DNA of 64,000 nt from Clitoria ternatea (Eukaryota; Streptophyta; Magnoliopsida; Fabales; Fabaceae). Every line of letters starts with the position of its first letter. Positions within the stretch are counted from its first letter, which is position 1. This document shows positions 23,101 to 34,742 of this stretch, one piece after another. Below the pieces are notes generated by a model. It saw only the letters and a program-made list of their open reading frames with translations. It was not told the DNA's origin and searched no databases. A program made the position numbers and the translations under genes. The DNA lies in NCBI GenBank assembly GCA_037962975.1, contig CM075673.1, forward strand, positions 148,634,667 through 148,698,666. The letters are read 5' to 3'.

Positions 23101-26100
23101 CAACCCAATGCCGGGAGAGTTTTTGCTGTAACCGGTGAAGAAGCAGCACAAGCAGAAAATCTAATTGAAAGTAAGTGTGAAATTCTTGGACATTCAGTTC
23201 ATGTCATTTATGATTCGGGTGCGACCCACTCTTTTATATCCGAGGATTTTGTTCGGTGATTGAGATTGCCGGTATGTTTAATGAAAAATGCTCCTATGGT
23301 CACCACCCCAACCGGTACTTGTCTTAGATCGGTTAACCGGTGTGATAATGTTGATATGCTCCTAGATGGGAGAAAATTTGTTGCATCTTTTATTTGCTTG
23401 CCTATGAAGAGACTAGAGATCATACTTGGTATGGATTGGCTCTCTGCCAACAAAGTCATGGTTGATTGTCAACAACGGACCGTCATTTTCCCTTCTCTTG
23501 ATAGGGGACAGTTCGATGTACAAGGTATAATTCAACTTTGCGTACTGCTATCTCTTACTGATGGGACAAGTGATTCCCGTCCCATTAATATTCCCATGGT
23601 GTCTGAATTTCTGGACGTGTTTCCTGATGAGATACCTGGCTTACCACCTCCACGGGAGGTTGAGTTTGCTATTGATCTTGTACCTGGTGCCGAACCAGTG
23701 TCTATTGCTCCTTATAGGATGTCTCCTATGGAGTTAATTGAACTAAAGAAGCAAATTGAGGAGCTGCTTGGGAAGGAATTTGTTCGACCCAGTGTGTCAC
23801 CTTGGGGAGCTCCTGTTTTGTTAGTTAAGAAAAAGGATGGAACTATGCGGTTGTGTGTAGACTACCGCCAATTGAACAAGTTAACGATAAAGAATAGATA
23901 TCCTTTAACTCGCATTGATGACCTGTTGGATCAATTGAGAGGTGCGGTGGTATTTTCAAAAATTGATTTGCGTTCCGGTTATCATCAAATTCGGGTGAGA
24001 GCCAAAGATATTCCAAAGACTACGTTTAGAACGCGATATGGCCACTACGAGTATGTCGTGATGCCATTTGGAGTTACTGATGCTCCAGCGGTGTTCATGA
24101 GTTACATGAACCACATCTTTCATGAATACCTGGATCGTTTTGTTGTGGTGTTCATCGATGATATTCTAGTATATTCCAAGAGCCGGGAGGAACATGAAGA
24201 ACACTTGAGAGTGGTACTGAACATTCTTAGAGAGAACCAATTGTATGCCAAGCTCTCTAAATGTGAATTCTGGATGACGAGTGTCTAGTTCCTTGGACAT
24301 GTGATATCCGAGGATGGTATTTCGGTGGATCCTTCTAAGGTCAAAGCTGTTATGGCATGGTCTAGACCTACGACGGTTACTGAAATCCGAAGTTTCCTTG
24401 GACTTGCGGGTTATTATCGAAGGTTCATTGAAGGTTTCTCTCGTCTTGCAAGACCTTTGATAAATTTAACAAGGAAGAACCAATCTTTTGTATGGACGGC
24501 TGAATGTGAGAAATGCTTTGAAGAATTAAAGATGAGGTTGACTTCTGCTCCTATCTTGGCGTTTCCTGATTTACAAGAAGAGTTTGTGGTGTATTGTGAA
24601 GCTTCCAAGCATGGACTTGGATGTGTGTTAATGCAGAAAGAACGTGTAATAGCTTATGCTTCACGCCAGTTGCGACCTCATGAGGTTAATTACCCAACTC
24701 ATGATTTGGAGTTGGCTGCAGTTTGTTTGCCTTGAAGATTTGGCGTCATTACTTGTATGGATCGAGATTCGTGGTTTTTAGTGACCACAAAAGTTTGAAA
24801 TATCTTTTTGACCAAAAGGAAATGAATATGCGTCAGAGGAGATGGATGGAATTTTTGAAGGATTACGACTTTAAATTGATGTACCACCCGGGAAAAGCCA
24901 ATGTTGTTGCCGATGCTCTTAGTCGGAAATCCTTGTATGTATCAGCCATGATGGTTAAAGAGTTCGAGTTAATTGAAGAATTCCGAAATTTAAATGTTGG
25001 AACCGAGGTTCAATCCTCCAAGAGACTATGTTTTGCTACCTTGAAGGTGTGCAATGAGTTTTTGGAGCTTATGAAAGAGAAACAAAAAGATGATGATTAT
25101 TTACAAGAGATGCGAAGATCTCAAGATAATGGGAAAAATCTATTTCTTGTGGAAGGCGTTGATGGTATATGGCGAGTAAAAGGTCGTGTGTATGTACCTT
25201 CATTTGGTGATTGGAGACGCACGGTACTAGAGGAAGCACATAAAAGCATTTTTAGCATCCACCCTGGTGCAACCAAGATGTATCATGATATAAAGAAGAA
25301 CTTTTGGTGGCCCGGAATGAAGGGTGATGTTGCTAACTTTGTAGCCTCTTGCCTTACTTGTCAGAAGGTGAAGGTGGAACACCAAAGACCTTCGGGTACT
25401 TTGAGGCCACTTGATATCCCTGTTTGGAAGTGGGACGCGATTGCTATAGATTTTGTGTCTGAATTACCAAGAACGAGGTCCAGATGTGATGGAATATGGG
25501 TGATTGTGGATCGTTTGACAAAGAGTGCTCATTTTCTGCCAATCAGTATGGAGAGCTCCTTGCAAGATTCAGCACAGTTATACATCCGGGAGATTGTGAG
25601 ATTACATGGGGTTCCGTCAAGCATTGTTTCTAATCGTGACCCCCGATTCACTTCCTGATTCTGGGGAAGCTTACATGAGGCGATGGGTTCAAAATTGAAG
25701 CTAAGTTCGGCATATCATCCTCAGACCGATGGGCAGTCTGAGAGGACTATTCAAAGTCTTGAGGACTTACTACGTGCTTGTGTTTTGGAGCATGGCGGTT
25801 CGTGGAAGAAATATTTGCCTCTGATTGAATTCACCTACAACAACAGTTTTCATTCTAGTATTGGTATGGCACCATACGAGGCCTTATATGGAAAGAGGTG
25901 TCAAACTCCTTTATGCTGGTTTGAAGTTGGTGAGAATCTAGCCTTAGGGCCTTAGATTGTTGAAGAAACTACTGAGCAGATCAAGATGATCCGGGAAAAG
26001 ATGAAAATTGCTCAAGACCGGTAGAAGAGCTACTATGATAAAAGAAGAAAGCCACTTGAGTTTCAAGTCGGCGATCATGTGTTATTACGAGTTTTGCGTG

Positions 26101-26518
26101 ATAAGGGTATAGGAAGATCCTTGAAGAGCAGGAAACTGAGCCCTAAATTCATTGGACCCTATGAGATCTTGGAGCGGATTGGAGATGTCGCATATCGAAT
26201 TGCACTTCCTCCACAGCTTGCGAACCTACATAATGTATTTTACGTGTCACAGTTAAGAAAGTATATACATGATCCTCAGCACGTGATCTCTATTGACGAT
26301 GTTGAGGTGCGGGATGACTTATCCGTCCTTCCCGTTTCTGTTCGTATTGTTGAGTATTCCATGAAGAGACTGCAGAATAAGATGGTACCATTAGTAAAAG
26401 TGGCATGGAAGCATGGAGACGTGGAAACACTTACTTAGGAACGTGAGGACGATATCCGTAAGCGGTACCCTCATGCATTTGAATCCGGTAAGTTGAATTT
26501 CGAGGACGAAATTTCTTT
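23101..26518 (+). pseudogene. RE1 pol (PR-RT-RNaseH-IN-chromodomain), broken
   Basis: Order and motifs: aspartic protease VIYDSGATHSFIS (about 23206-23244); reverse transcriptase with LLVKKKDGTMRLCVDYRQLN and the active-site FIDD (24151-24162); RNase H with VYCEASKHGLG (the expected first Asp reads Glu) and HPGKANVVADALSRK; integrase with an H..H..C..C zinc region (25220-25370), catalytic AIDFVSELP, NRDPRF and QTDGQSERT; the GPYEILERIGDVAYR module; and a C-terminal chromodomain-like PLVKVAWKHG. In-frame stops are at 23257, 24286, 25656, 25953, 26022 and 26436, with a frameshift near 24720. Several stops replace family-conserved residues. The integrase chromodomain in this clade is thought to steer insertion to chromatin. 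This copy is dead for protein but could be moved by relatives. Confidence 0.93.
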
Positions 26519-26532
26519 TAGGGGGGGTGGAT
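26514..26532 (+). other. RE1 polypurine tract
   Basis: TTTTAGGGGGGGTGGATT lies directly before the 3' LTR (26533) and would prime plus-strand synthesis. It is preceded by the CGAGGACGAAATTTC stretch. RE2 has a near-identical layout. Confidence 0.85.
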
Positions 26533-28036
26533 TGTAACACCCCGAATTCTTAAAATAGGAAGATAAATTAGGAAAATAAATGTTGGATAATTAATTATGG
26601 ACTATGAATATCCCAAAATTCTTGAAATGATTTCAAACAAGACTTTTCGAAACTGCTGGTGAATTATGGTGGTCGGATGAGTTGAAAACTGACCCGGATA
26701 AAATATAGGTGTCGGACCAAGTATCTCCGATTGAGATGCCGTTGGTCAGGACCGTAGATAATGTTAGTGGGATTCCGAATTTATATTCGGAACAATTTTT
26801 AGAATATGTATTGAGCCCGAACGGCGAACCTGTTTGTTTAAAAAACGTTGGAGTTAATGAAAGCTTAACAACTTAAAAACAAAATTCACCTTTTTCCTTT
26901 CATAAGTCGGTTGCACTCTTCTTCTCTCACGTAGACATATTCTTCTTCTTCTTCTTCTTCTCCATAATTCCCCTCCATCTTTCCCTTAAACTCTAAATTG
27001 AAAGGAAATACATCTTCCTTCTCCATTAATATTCTTTAAGGAACTCAAAGAAGCTTGGAGCTTGGAGTATCTTTTCCTTTTTTCCTCCTAAATTTCATGT
27101 GACCTTTCTCCACCTTTGCAAACTCACTTTTTCTCCTTTTAAGGTAAGATGATTATCATTCTTTTCATGTATATAGTGATATAATGATAGCTTTAATGTT
27201 AGAACACATTAAATGTATGAGGGATGTTGAGGAAAGTTCAAAAGTGGAAATCCTAAGATGGATTGACATAAATACAAGCTTATGAGTAATTAATGAGGTA
27301 GTTGTAATTATGGTGGGAAAAGAATGAGGTATATAAGCATTTATGAAGGTTGGTGGGTTTGGTGAAAACCCTAAACTTGAATTTTAGGAGGAAAGGTAGA
27401 ATATTAAAGAATATAGCATTTATTGAAGAAGTTAGCATTTGTTGATGGAAAGAGTGTTATAAATGATGTGGTAGACACAATAAATGATGGTGATGTTGAC
27501 TTGAAGTCATAATAGGTGGGAAACTCACCAAGGTGTTGGTGGAGATTTAATAGATGGAATAACCTAACAATTAGGTTGTAACTCTTGATAATAATGGATT
27601 GTGATTTAAGGGAAGGAATTCCCGAAGCCTAATTAGGCAAATGAATGAAATTGATAAATAGTTTCCACATGATAAGAATCATGTGTACACCTATGTATAT
27701 GTATGTTGAATTGGTGTTTGAATGAATAATTGATGTGGCCCTATAATTGATTGGTGTAGGGCTTGGCAATACTGGTGAGGCGGGAACATCAACCCCAGAG
27801 GTCTACTTCTCTTGAGGTAGGAGAGGGGGTATATTTTCTAAATGTATGAGAACATGTATGATGATAATGTATATGGTGATGTAATATGGCATGTTTTACT
27901 TGAATGAAAGTAATATCATGAGATTGTGATAAGAAATTGAATTTGGTGCCTAAAATGATTGCTTGTGGATTGAGACCTTTTTAGGCTATGAATGGTATAT
28001 CAGGTGGTGACTATGTTATGATATTGATAAATATAT

Positions 28037-28427
28037 CACCTTGCGGGGTGCCACGACGGGTATGACCCTGAGTGATGATGATGGTTTGATTGGTGAATAT
28101 AACACCTTGCGGGGTGCCATGAAGGGTATATCCCGGAGTAATGATAATGATACGATTGTTGAGTATAACACCTTACGGGGTGCCACGAAGGGTTTATCCC
28201 GGAGTGATGATAATGACATGAATGATGAATTTAACACCTTGCGGGGTGCCACGAAGGGTATGACCCGGAGTGATGACGATGATATGATGGATGAATATAT
28301 CACCTTGCGAGGTGCCACGAAGGGCATGTCCCGGAGTGATGATGATGATATGGTTGATGAATATATCACCTTGCGGGGTGCCACAAAGGGTGTATCCTGG
28401 AGTGATGATGTCGATTTAAGTGAATGA
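28037..28427. repeat. 66-bp minisatellite in RE1 3' LTR (6 units)
   Basis: This is the same unit as at 19412-19735. The extra unit (about 28300-28365, starting CACCTTGCGAGGTGCCACG) is most like its immediate neighbour, as expected for unequal exchange or replication slippage. Confidence 0.92.
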
Positions 28428-29333
28428 GAACTCTGTTGAAATAATAACTAGACCTGTGTATATGTATTTTGGAATACTGGCATGTGTGTTAATCACAAGA
28501 ACTTGGCATAGTATGATATCATATTGAGTGAATTGTGTGAAGGATGAATAGAACTTACTTTTGAAACCAACTGTCAATGGGTTAGTGGATAATTTGGTTC
28601 TTGTGAATTAAAAGGGATATATATATATGATTATGTTTAGTAAATTGATACTTGATGATTTAGTGTGGATTTAAGTCTTTATAAATGATGTTCATATTGC
28701 ATTCATGTATATATTATCATAATTGTTAGATTTTCGTCATTGAGAAAGTATACTCACTCTCCTTGTGGTATATCTTTTTAGCTCCTGTGTTGTAGGTATT
28801 GCTTTGGAGTTGTTATGGAGGAGGAGTGTGAAGGAAGCTTCCTTTTGGTAAAGAATGCCTTGGCCGGCAATATTTTGGTTTACCTAGATGTGTGGTATGG
28901 ATGTAATATATATATAGTACATTGTATGGTTGGTATAGTTTGGATTTAGAAGGGATAATTGTATGAATGAAGAATATACATATATATATATAGGCAATGA
29001 TGATTTTGGGAGGTCATGGAGGAAAATGAGATCCTTGTCTATGACTCATTTTCAATCATGACCCTATGAATGAATGAATGATGAAACTCTCCATATCTTG
29101 ATGAATGAGCGAAGTTCATATTTGGAATGTTAGACTTGTGAAGTAAAAGATTAAATGAGTTGTTCTTGATACAACAGATGAATGGTAATGGAAATTACAA
29201 GCATGATTGATTAGGACAAGTTTTAAACATGTAATATGACATGTAGGAAGTGTTGAATTTGAGTAAAATTGATTAGAATGAGTTTTGGTATAGTGAGTTG
29301 TGTGTTTTCTGCATTTCCTCTGTTTTACTGTCA

Positions 29334-29887
29334 ATCTCGCTCAGGCGAGAGGGCTTCTTGCTCAAGCGAGAATGCCCCTATATCGATTTTTGGTCTCTGA
29401 ATGATTCTCGCTTAGGCGAGAATGGGTCTCGCTCAGGTGAGATTGCTCCAGCATCATAGTTTGGCCACTGCTCCATTTTCGCTCAAGCGGAAGTACATTT
29501 CGCCCAAGCGAAATTGTCTCAGAATCAGAGGTTGGATCCTGGACAATATTCGCTCAGGTGAGAGTGAGCTTCGCCCAAGCGAGATGGCTTGGTATCAGGA
29601 ATTGCTCTCGGGTTTATCAGGAATTTGCTCTCGGGAGTAATTTCGCTTAGGCGAGGAATGTGTTCGCCCGAGCGAGTGAGCGTGGATGGGTTCTGGGCTT
29701 TTTTCACCTTACGCTCGTTGGCTTCGCCCAAGCGAGGATTGCAATACTCGCTCAAGCGAGTTGGGGTTCGCTTAAGCGAAGAGACCCCTGATTCTACACT
29801 TCTTCCCTTTGCTCAGCATTTTCTGCTTCGCCCAAGCGTGCTGTGTGAAACTCGCTCAAGCGAATTGGGAATTCGCTTGAGCGAGGG
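29334..29887 (+). repeat. CGCTCAAGCGAG array in RE1 3' LTR
   Basis: This is the copy of the 20641-21195 array. Several motif copies differ between the LTRs by C/T or G/A changes at CpG (for example GGCGAG versus GGTGAG), consistent with decay of methylated sites. Confidence 0.9.
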
Positions 29888-30246
29888 GACCCTGATATCT
29901 CTTAAACGCATGGTTCATATCATTTTTTTTTATTTTCTTCACATTAAATCATGATTCCATTTTACTTTAAGAATATCTTGAGCATAAATTGGGCTTCTTA
30001 ATTTCAAAATGAGCAACCTCTTAAGAATCTAATTCCATAATATCATTTTACTCGAAATACTTCCGCTGTTTTAATTATGGTTTTCTTAAGAGTTAATCGT
30101 ATGAACTTACCTTCTCATATCTTCACATATGAGATGGGTCTCTGATAGATCCAGGTGATTAAATAATTGGCTTCACCACTCGTGTTTTTCATAAATCAAT
30201 AATATTAAAATTGTGAAAAATTTACCCCTATTTTTAGGGTGTCACA

Positions 30247-30488
30247 CTCGAGGCCAAGGTCCTGTAAACCACCAAGTGGAGGAGTCTGCTCTGGGTTTTT
30301 GTGTTGTGGTATGGTCTGTTGTGGTGGTGAAGGAGTAGTTTGTTGTGGTGGTAAAGGAGTGGTCTACTGTAGTAGTGAAGTGGTGCCCTGTTGTGGTGGT
30401 GGAGTGGTGCCCTATTGTGGGGTGGCAGTCTGCAGACGGGATACTGGGGTCCTCGAGCCACTACCCCGACTGAATAGTAGTCGACGTC
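30247..30488 (-). pseudogene. TNPA-like first coding exon (Pro/Gln-rich), cut by RE1
   Basis: Read from the acceptor (...AATGATAG before 30488) on the - strand, it encodes SGSGSRTPVSRLQTA, then a Pro/Gln/Thr-rich run with TTPLPPQQTTPSPPQQT. At least two in-frame stops are present. Pro/Gln-rich N-termini are usual in TNPA/Ptta proteins. The exon is interrupted at 30247 by RE1 and continues at 17908 and 12268. It follows the transposase by a short intron (30489-30570), so both proteins probably came from one transcription unit by alternative splicing, as in En/Spm. That last point is inference. Confidence 0.65.
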
Positions 30489-30570
30489 CTATCATTTATG
30501 GATAAAACCATGAAAACAAATGTTAGTCTCAGGATATAAAGATATGTATATATGTTTAATAACTATATAC

Positions 30571-33500
30571 TCTGTGTCTGTTTCAGTTTGAAATTCCCCC
30601 TCAGTTTCAGTGTCACTATGGCTATCTGTTTCAGCAGGTTCCTCAGTCTCTAAATCAGCCCTAGACCGTTTTAAACAGGAGACAACCTCTTTGTTAATGT
30701 GTTCACCCCCCGTAGTGGCGAGTGTCTCATCCATTGTGATTGGATCAATGTTGAACAACAGATGACTATCATTGAGCTCGTTTGGTGCAAGCTGATAAGC
30801 CTCATCAACCTCATCGGAGACATTATTAGTGATCTGACTTCGGACCTTGGCCTTGATTACTGCGTACTAGTCTCGATGCCTTCCCGGGAAGTCCATGTAA
30901 TAAGCCTACTCGGCTTGTTGGGCAAAAATAAAGGGATCAAACCCTTTATATCTACCATTTTTCTTTATCTTAACTAAGCCGTAGTTGTTGTCAACCTTGG
31001 TTCCTACACCGATTGTGTTGTCATAACAATCACACTTGAATAGAACGATATCTCTTCTTAGTCGTCCGGAGAAAGAAACTTCAACAATCTCTGTCAGCAC
31101 TCCATAAAAGTCTTCCTCTAACTGGCCGGCTGTGCCTTTAACATAAACCCCTTAGTTATGGTTACGCATCCCTTCACTTCATTGAAAAATGTTAAATTTG
31201 TACCCGTTTACGTAGTTAATGGGCTATTTTTTGACAATTTTCATTGGTCCCCGAGAAAGGGCTTGGAGTAAGGGATCTTCAATATGGTTGTTAGGGTCTT
31301 GAATCTATTACAGCATAACACATAAGTCATTATTAGATACCTAATGTTAGAAGTAAAACTAAAAAACACATGGTACACGGGTCTTACGTGTTGTGCAAAC
31401 CAACCGATGAATTTGGATGATACCTCACTATGAATTTGGTCATCAGTTATATCATTTTGCTCAAGTTTTAGCATATCTGCATATAAGCTATTTACGTAAC
31501 AAAAATTTAGATACAATAAAAGCTAGTTTAGAATGTAAAATATAAGTTTGTGACTTACCTAAGATAGGGTTCCACTTCTGGGCAATTTAGAAGAATGTAC
31601 AAGTGAACCGCCTTTCGATCTTTCTCATCAATGTAACATTTTGTGACCTTGCCCCCCGGACGACCGAGATAGTTAAAAATTGAAATTTAATCATCCAACC
31701 CTGTGTGGGTCGCCACCCCAAGATTGCAGGGAATTCTACTCATCCTAGTTTCTATCTCCATCGGAAAATAGAAAGAAGCAAAAGTGGTCATTTCTTCCAC
31801 TAAGTATGCCTTACAAATTGATGCTTCAACGCACGCTTTGTTTGAAACCTTATCCTTTAAAGAGCGTAAGAATCTAGAATAACATAAACAGATGTTAAGT
31901 TATATAACACTATTATAGTTAGGAACAATTTGCAATAAAATTAAGTAGTTGTGGCGTTCACCTTTCAAATGGATACATCCAACAGTATTGCACTGGGCCA
32001 CCCACTAAGGCCTCGTACGGTAGATGGATAGGGAGAAGCTCCATCAAGTCAAAAAAACATGACGAAAAAATCTATTCCAACTTACAAATCAAGACCGGGA
32101 TACTTTCCTCCATCGTCACAAGTTTCTCTTCAGTTAAAAAAGTTACCATCAACTCCTCAAAGAAGTGACTCAACTCAACCAATGGTTTCCAAATAGGTTT
32201 CGGTAAGGCATGAAACGTGTATGGTAGTAGTTGTTGCATTAACACATGGAAATCATGACTTTACATGCCAAACACTCTGCCCTCCTTCACATCGACACAT
32301 CTACTCAAGTTAGAAGCGAATCCTTCAGGCAGGGTCAACCCATTCATCCACACACACAGAGCAATCTGTTAAGGTCTAGTTAAAACATATTTTGCGTGGG
32401 GTTTAAACATTTTTCCACGTCCCGCATCCCTCAATTCCAACTCCTTCCTAGAACACCAAATCAGAAGGTCTAGACGAATCTTCTCGTTGTCCTTTGTTCT
32501 CCCTTTGATGTCCATCACAGTGTTAAAAATATTCATGAAAACATTTCGTTCAGTGTGGATGACATCAATGTTGTGTCTTAATAACAAGTCTTTCCAATAT
32601 GGCAAATCCCACAAGATACTCTACTTCACCCAGTGGTGTTCCTTCCCATAAACCGTAAACTCCTTAACATTCTTATCCCAGATGTACGGATACTCTTCGA
32701 CTATCTGCCAAACTCGTGCACCGGATAACCTACGGGGTGGAGGTTCATTAACAACCTTGTTCTTCTTAAAAGTGGTTTTGTTTCCTTAAACGGGTGATCC
32801 AACGGTAGAAACTTTCTATGGCAGTAAAAAAAACTTATCTTGCCACTAAGTTGGAGTGATCCCCCCCCGTTATGTTCCATGCATACAGGGCAAGCAAGCT
32901 TCCCAGACGTTGACCATCCAGGAAGCATACCATACGCCGGGAAATCGTAAATGGTCCACATCAAAACAGCCCGCATCATGAAATTATTCTTCAAGGATGC
33001 ATCATATGTCATCATCCCGACATCCCACAATTGTGACAACTCCTCAACCAACGGTTGCAAAAACACGTCTATTTTGGCCTTTGGATTTTTGGGTCCTGGA
33101 ACCAGTATAGTGAGAAACATGACCTCCCTCTTCATACACATATCAGGAGGCAGATTGTATGGGGTCAGTATGAATGGTCAACAAGAGTACGCTCTTCGGT
33201 ATTAACCAAACGGGTTGAACTCATCAGTACATAACCCGAGTCGTATATTACGCGGCTCACCTGAAAAGTTCAGATATAGCTCATCCAAACACTTCCATGT
33301 TTTCCCATCGGAAGGATGGCACAAAAGACCCTCCTGTGTTCGGTTTAGAGCGTGCCATCACATGTGTTTTGTAGTGGACAACGAGGCGTACAAGCGTGTT
33401 ATGGGAAAGTACCATATTTTCTTCCTGGCCGTCCTCGTTACCTTCTTTCTCCTTTTAACGGTTTTGTATCGTTCCTCATTATAATGTACACATTTTGTTA

Positions 33501-33913
33501 CACTCTTGTCTACAAACTCATTTCTGAACAGCATACACCCGCCAACGTAACACTCTATCTTCACACAACCCAACCCCAGGTTTGCCACTCTTTTCTTAGC
33601 ATGGTACATGTTTGATGGCATTCGATGATTACTAGGCATGGCGGAACCCATCAGATCGACCATCCTATTAAAACAACCTCCTAAAATATTATAATCTGCC
33701 TTTAGGCTTAAAGGAGATAGGGAGGCGGATAATTCAGTGTGACTCTCGCACCCGTCCCATAATGGAGTCTGAGCCGCCGCCAACAAATCATAAAATATAG
33801 GCGTGTTTACCATAGCGAATGGAATGAACTCTAACAGCCCCCATCATAAACTCCTCAGTCACTCGCCGACTACGATCTAGACGGTTGTATATCCATCGTC
33901 GATTTACCGGTAC
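30571..33913 (-). pseudogene. TNP2-type CACTA transposase of CACTA-B (broken)
   Basis: Domains run down the - strand. A remnant of the transposase-associated N-terminus (33913-33840, RRWIYNRLDRSRR) has a lost ATG and a frameshift. The Transposase_21 core follows (33813-32370: LLAAAQTPLWDGCESHTELS, YHAKKRVANLGLG, MTYDASLKNN, TIYDFPAYGMLPGWSTSGKL, LPYWKDLLLRHNIDVIHTE). Next is a DUF4218-like region (32360-31600, about 32140 EELMVTFLTEEKLV) with introns, then a DUF4216-like region (31100-30870, VDNNYGLVKIKKNGRYKGFD) and an acidic Glu/Thr-rich tail ending at 30571. In plants this protein binds TIRs and catalyses excision. Stops and frameshifts (for example near 33820, 33350, 32270 and 32080) show it is inactive. 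Gene order TNP2 then TNPA matches En/Spm. Confidence 0.9.
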
Positions 33914-34091
33914 CTAACAAGCATAATTTTTGTTACTTTAATTTAAACACTATGTGACTATCGCTCGTGATGACTCTCTATCTCTTTGATGTTGCAAGTG
34001 GGTGGGGCCCCATCCCATTTGGGATGAATATGCAACCATCTGTAACCTATTGATGTTGTTTGCTGTCTATCTTGTGTCGTTGAAATTCATT

Positions 34092-34128
34092 TGAAATTTC
34101 GGCAGCATTTCACATTAGTCCCTAAGTA
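34092..34128 (-). promoter_or_regulatory. Conserved CACTA leader block, copy in CACTA-B
   Basis: On the - strand this reads TACTTAGGGACTAATG then TGAAATGCTGCCGAAATTTCA-like sequence, and lies about 180 bases before the transposase's first exon. It matches 39167-39203 of CACTA-3 at 33 of 37 positions, all four differences being transitions. The function is unknown. Its place before the transposase in two divergent elements suggests a leader or splicing signal. Confidence 0.7.
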
Positions 34129-34431
34129 CATTGAGATACGTGCGGGATGATACACCGTATGCAGACATGCACCCAGAGACAATACGAAACACAAACCAGA
34201 ATTCCAAATCGACATCAACAACACAAGATAGAACACAAACAACAACGATTATGGGTTACGCCTTATTGGTTACAAATTCATCATAAACTATCCAACCAGG
34301 ACAATTCAAGATCAAACACAACACGGTATGTCAGTCGATTATCTTGAATCTTGAACAGGAACCTAGTGGGTATACACATGACTAAACCCTACATTGTTAA
34401 ACTTTAATATACTTCTTTATGTATCCTAAAC

Positions 34432-34535
34432 CAGGGAACCTGCCAAAATTTTGGCAGAGTCTCCCCTGCAAACGTTCCAAAATTTAGAAACGCCCTGTTA
34501 CATACAGAAAACTTCCTAGTACAGTTAAATATATA
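34432..34535 (-). other. Conserved non-coding block, copy 2
   Basis: It contains the palindrome CCAAAATTTTGG flanked by GGGGAGACTCTGCC, and an arm with CTGTATGTAACAGGG. It is the counterpart of 12039-12135, same strand, about 60-75 percent alike by eye outside an almost identical 35-base core. Confidence 0.75.
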
Positions 34536-34577
34536 TGCTACGCATTGTATATAAAATTGAGAGAGATAATTATAACA

Positions 34578-34713
34578 ACCTAGTGAGCTTTGCTCTCCAC
34601 TAACAAACAACAATACACATGCACACTTTTAAAACATGTTATCAGCGCACACAAGCAATGCCTAATGAGCTCTGCTCTCCACTAACAGACAACAATCAAC
34701 ATGCATACACTTC
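34578..34713. repeat. Direct repeat, about 52 bp x 2
   Basis: Units at 34578-34629 and 34660-34713 share CCTARTGAGCTYTGCTCTCC and ACTAACARACAACAATMMACATGCAYAC. They are separated by about 30 bp of unrelated sequence. Confidence 0.8.
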
Positions 34714-34742
34714 AAAAGATACAACACACATAACGAGAAAAG

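Larger units (their letters stand above)
17909..30246 (+). mobile_element. Full-length Ty3/Gypsy Tekay-like chromovirus (RE1)
   Basis: This 12,338-bp element has two LTRs (17909-21553 and 26533-30246), the target duplication CTCGA (17904-17908 and 30247-30251), an initiator-Met tRNA primer site, a polypurine tract, and gag-PR-RT-RNaseH-IN order, which defines Ty3/Gypsy. The C-terminal LVKVAW chromodomain-like segment next to the polypurine tract fits the Tekay/Del clade. The LTRs differ by scattered, mostly transition changes and one extra minisatellite unit, so insertion is recent on a transposon time scale. Seven in-frame stops and two frameshifts make it non-autonomous. It sits in the TNPA exon of CACTA-B, 24 bp from the solo LTR's duplication. 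Confidence 0.95.
26533..30246 (+). repeat. RE1 3' LTR
   Basis: At 3714 bp it is about 69 bp longer than the 5' LTR, mostly from one more 66-bp minisatellite unit. It is otherwise very close to the 5' LTR. It ends GGTGTCACA before the duplication CTCGA. Confidence 0.95.

Noticed and set aside
22531..23151. 206-codon open frame on the - strand, Ile/Ser/Thr-rich
   Set aside because: It is the antisense of the Gly/Arg/Asn-rich nucleocapsid part of RE1 gag. The frame is open only because of that composition.
30239..30505. Gly/Cys-rich open frame on the + strand
   Set aside because: It is the complement of the Pro/Gln-rich TNPA-like exon, and its start lies in the RE1 LTR.
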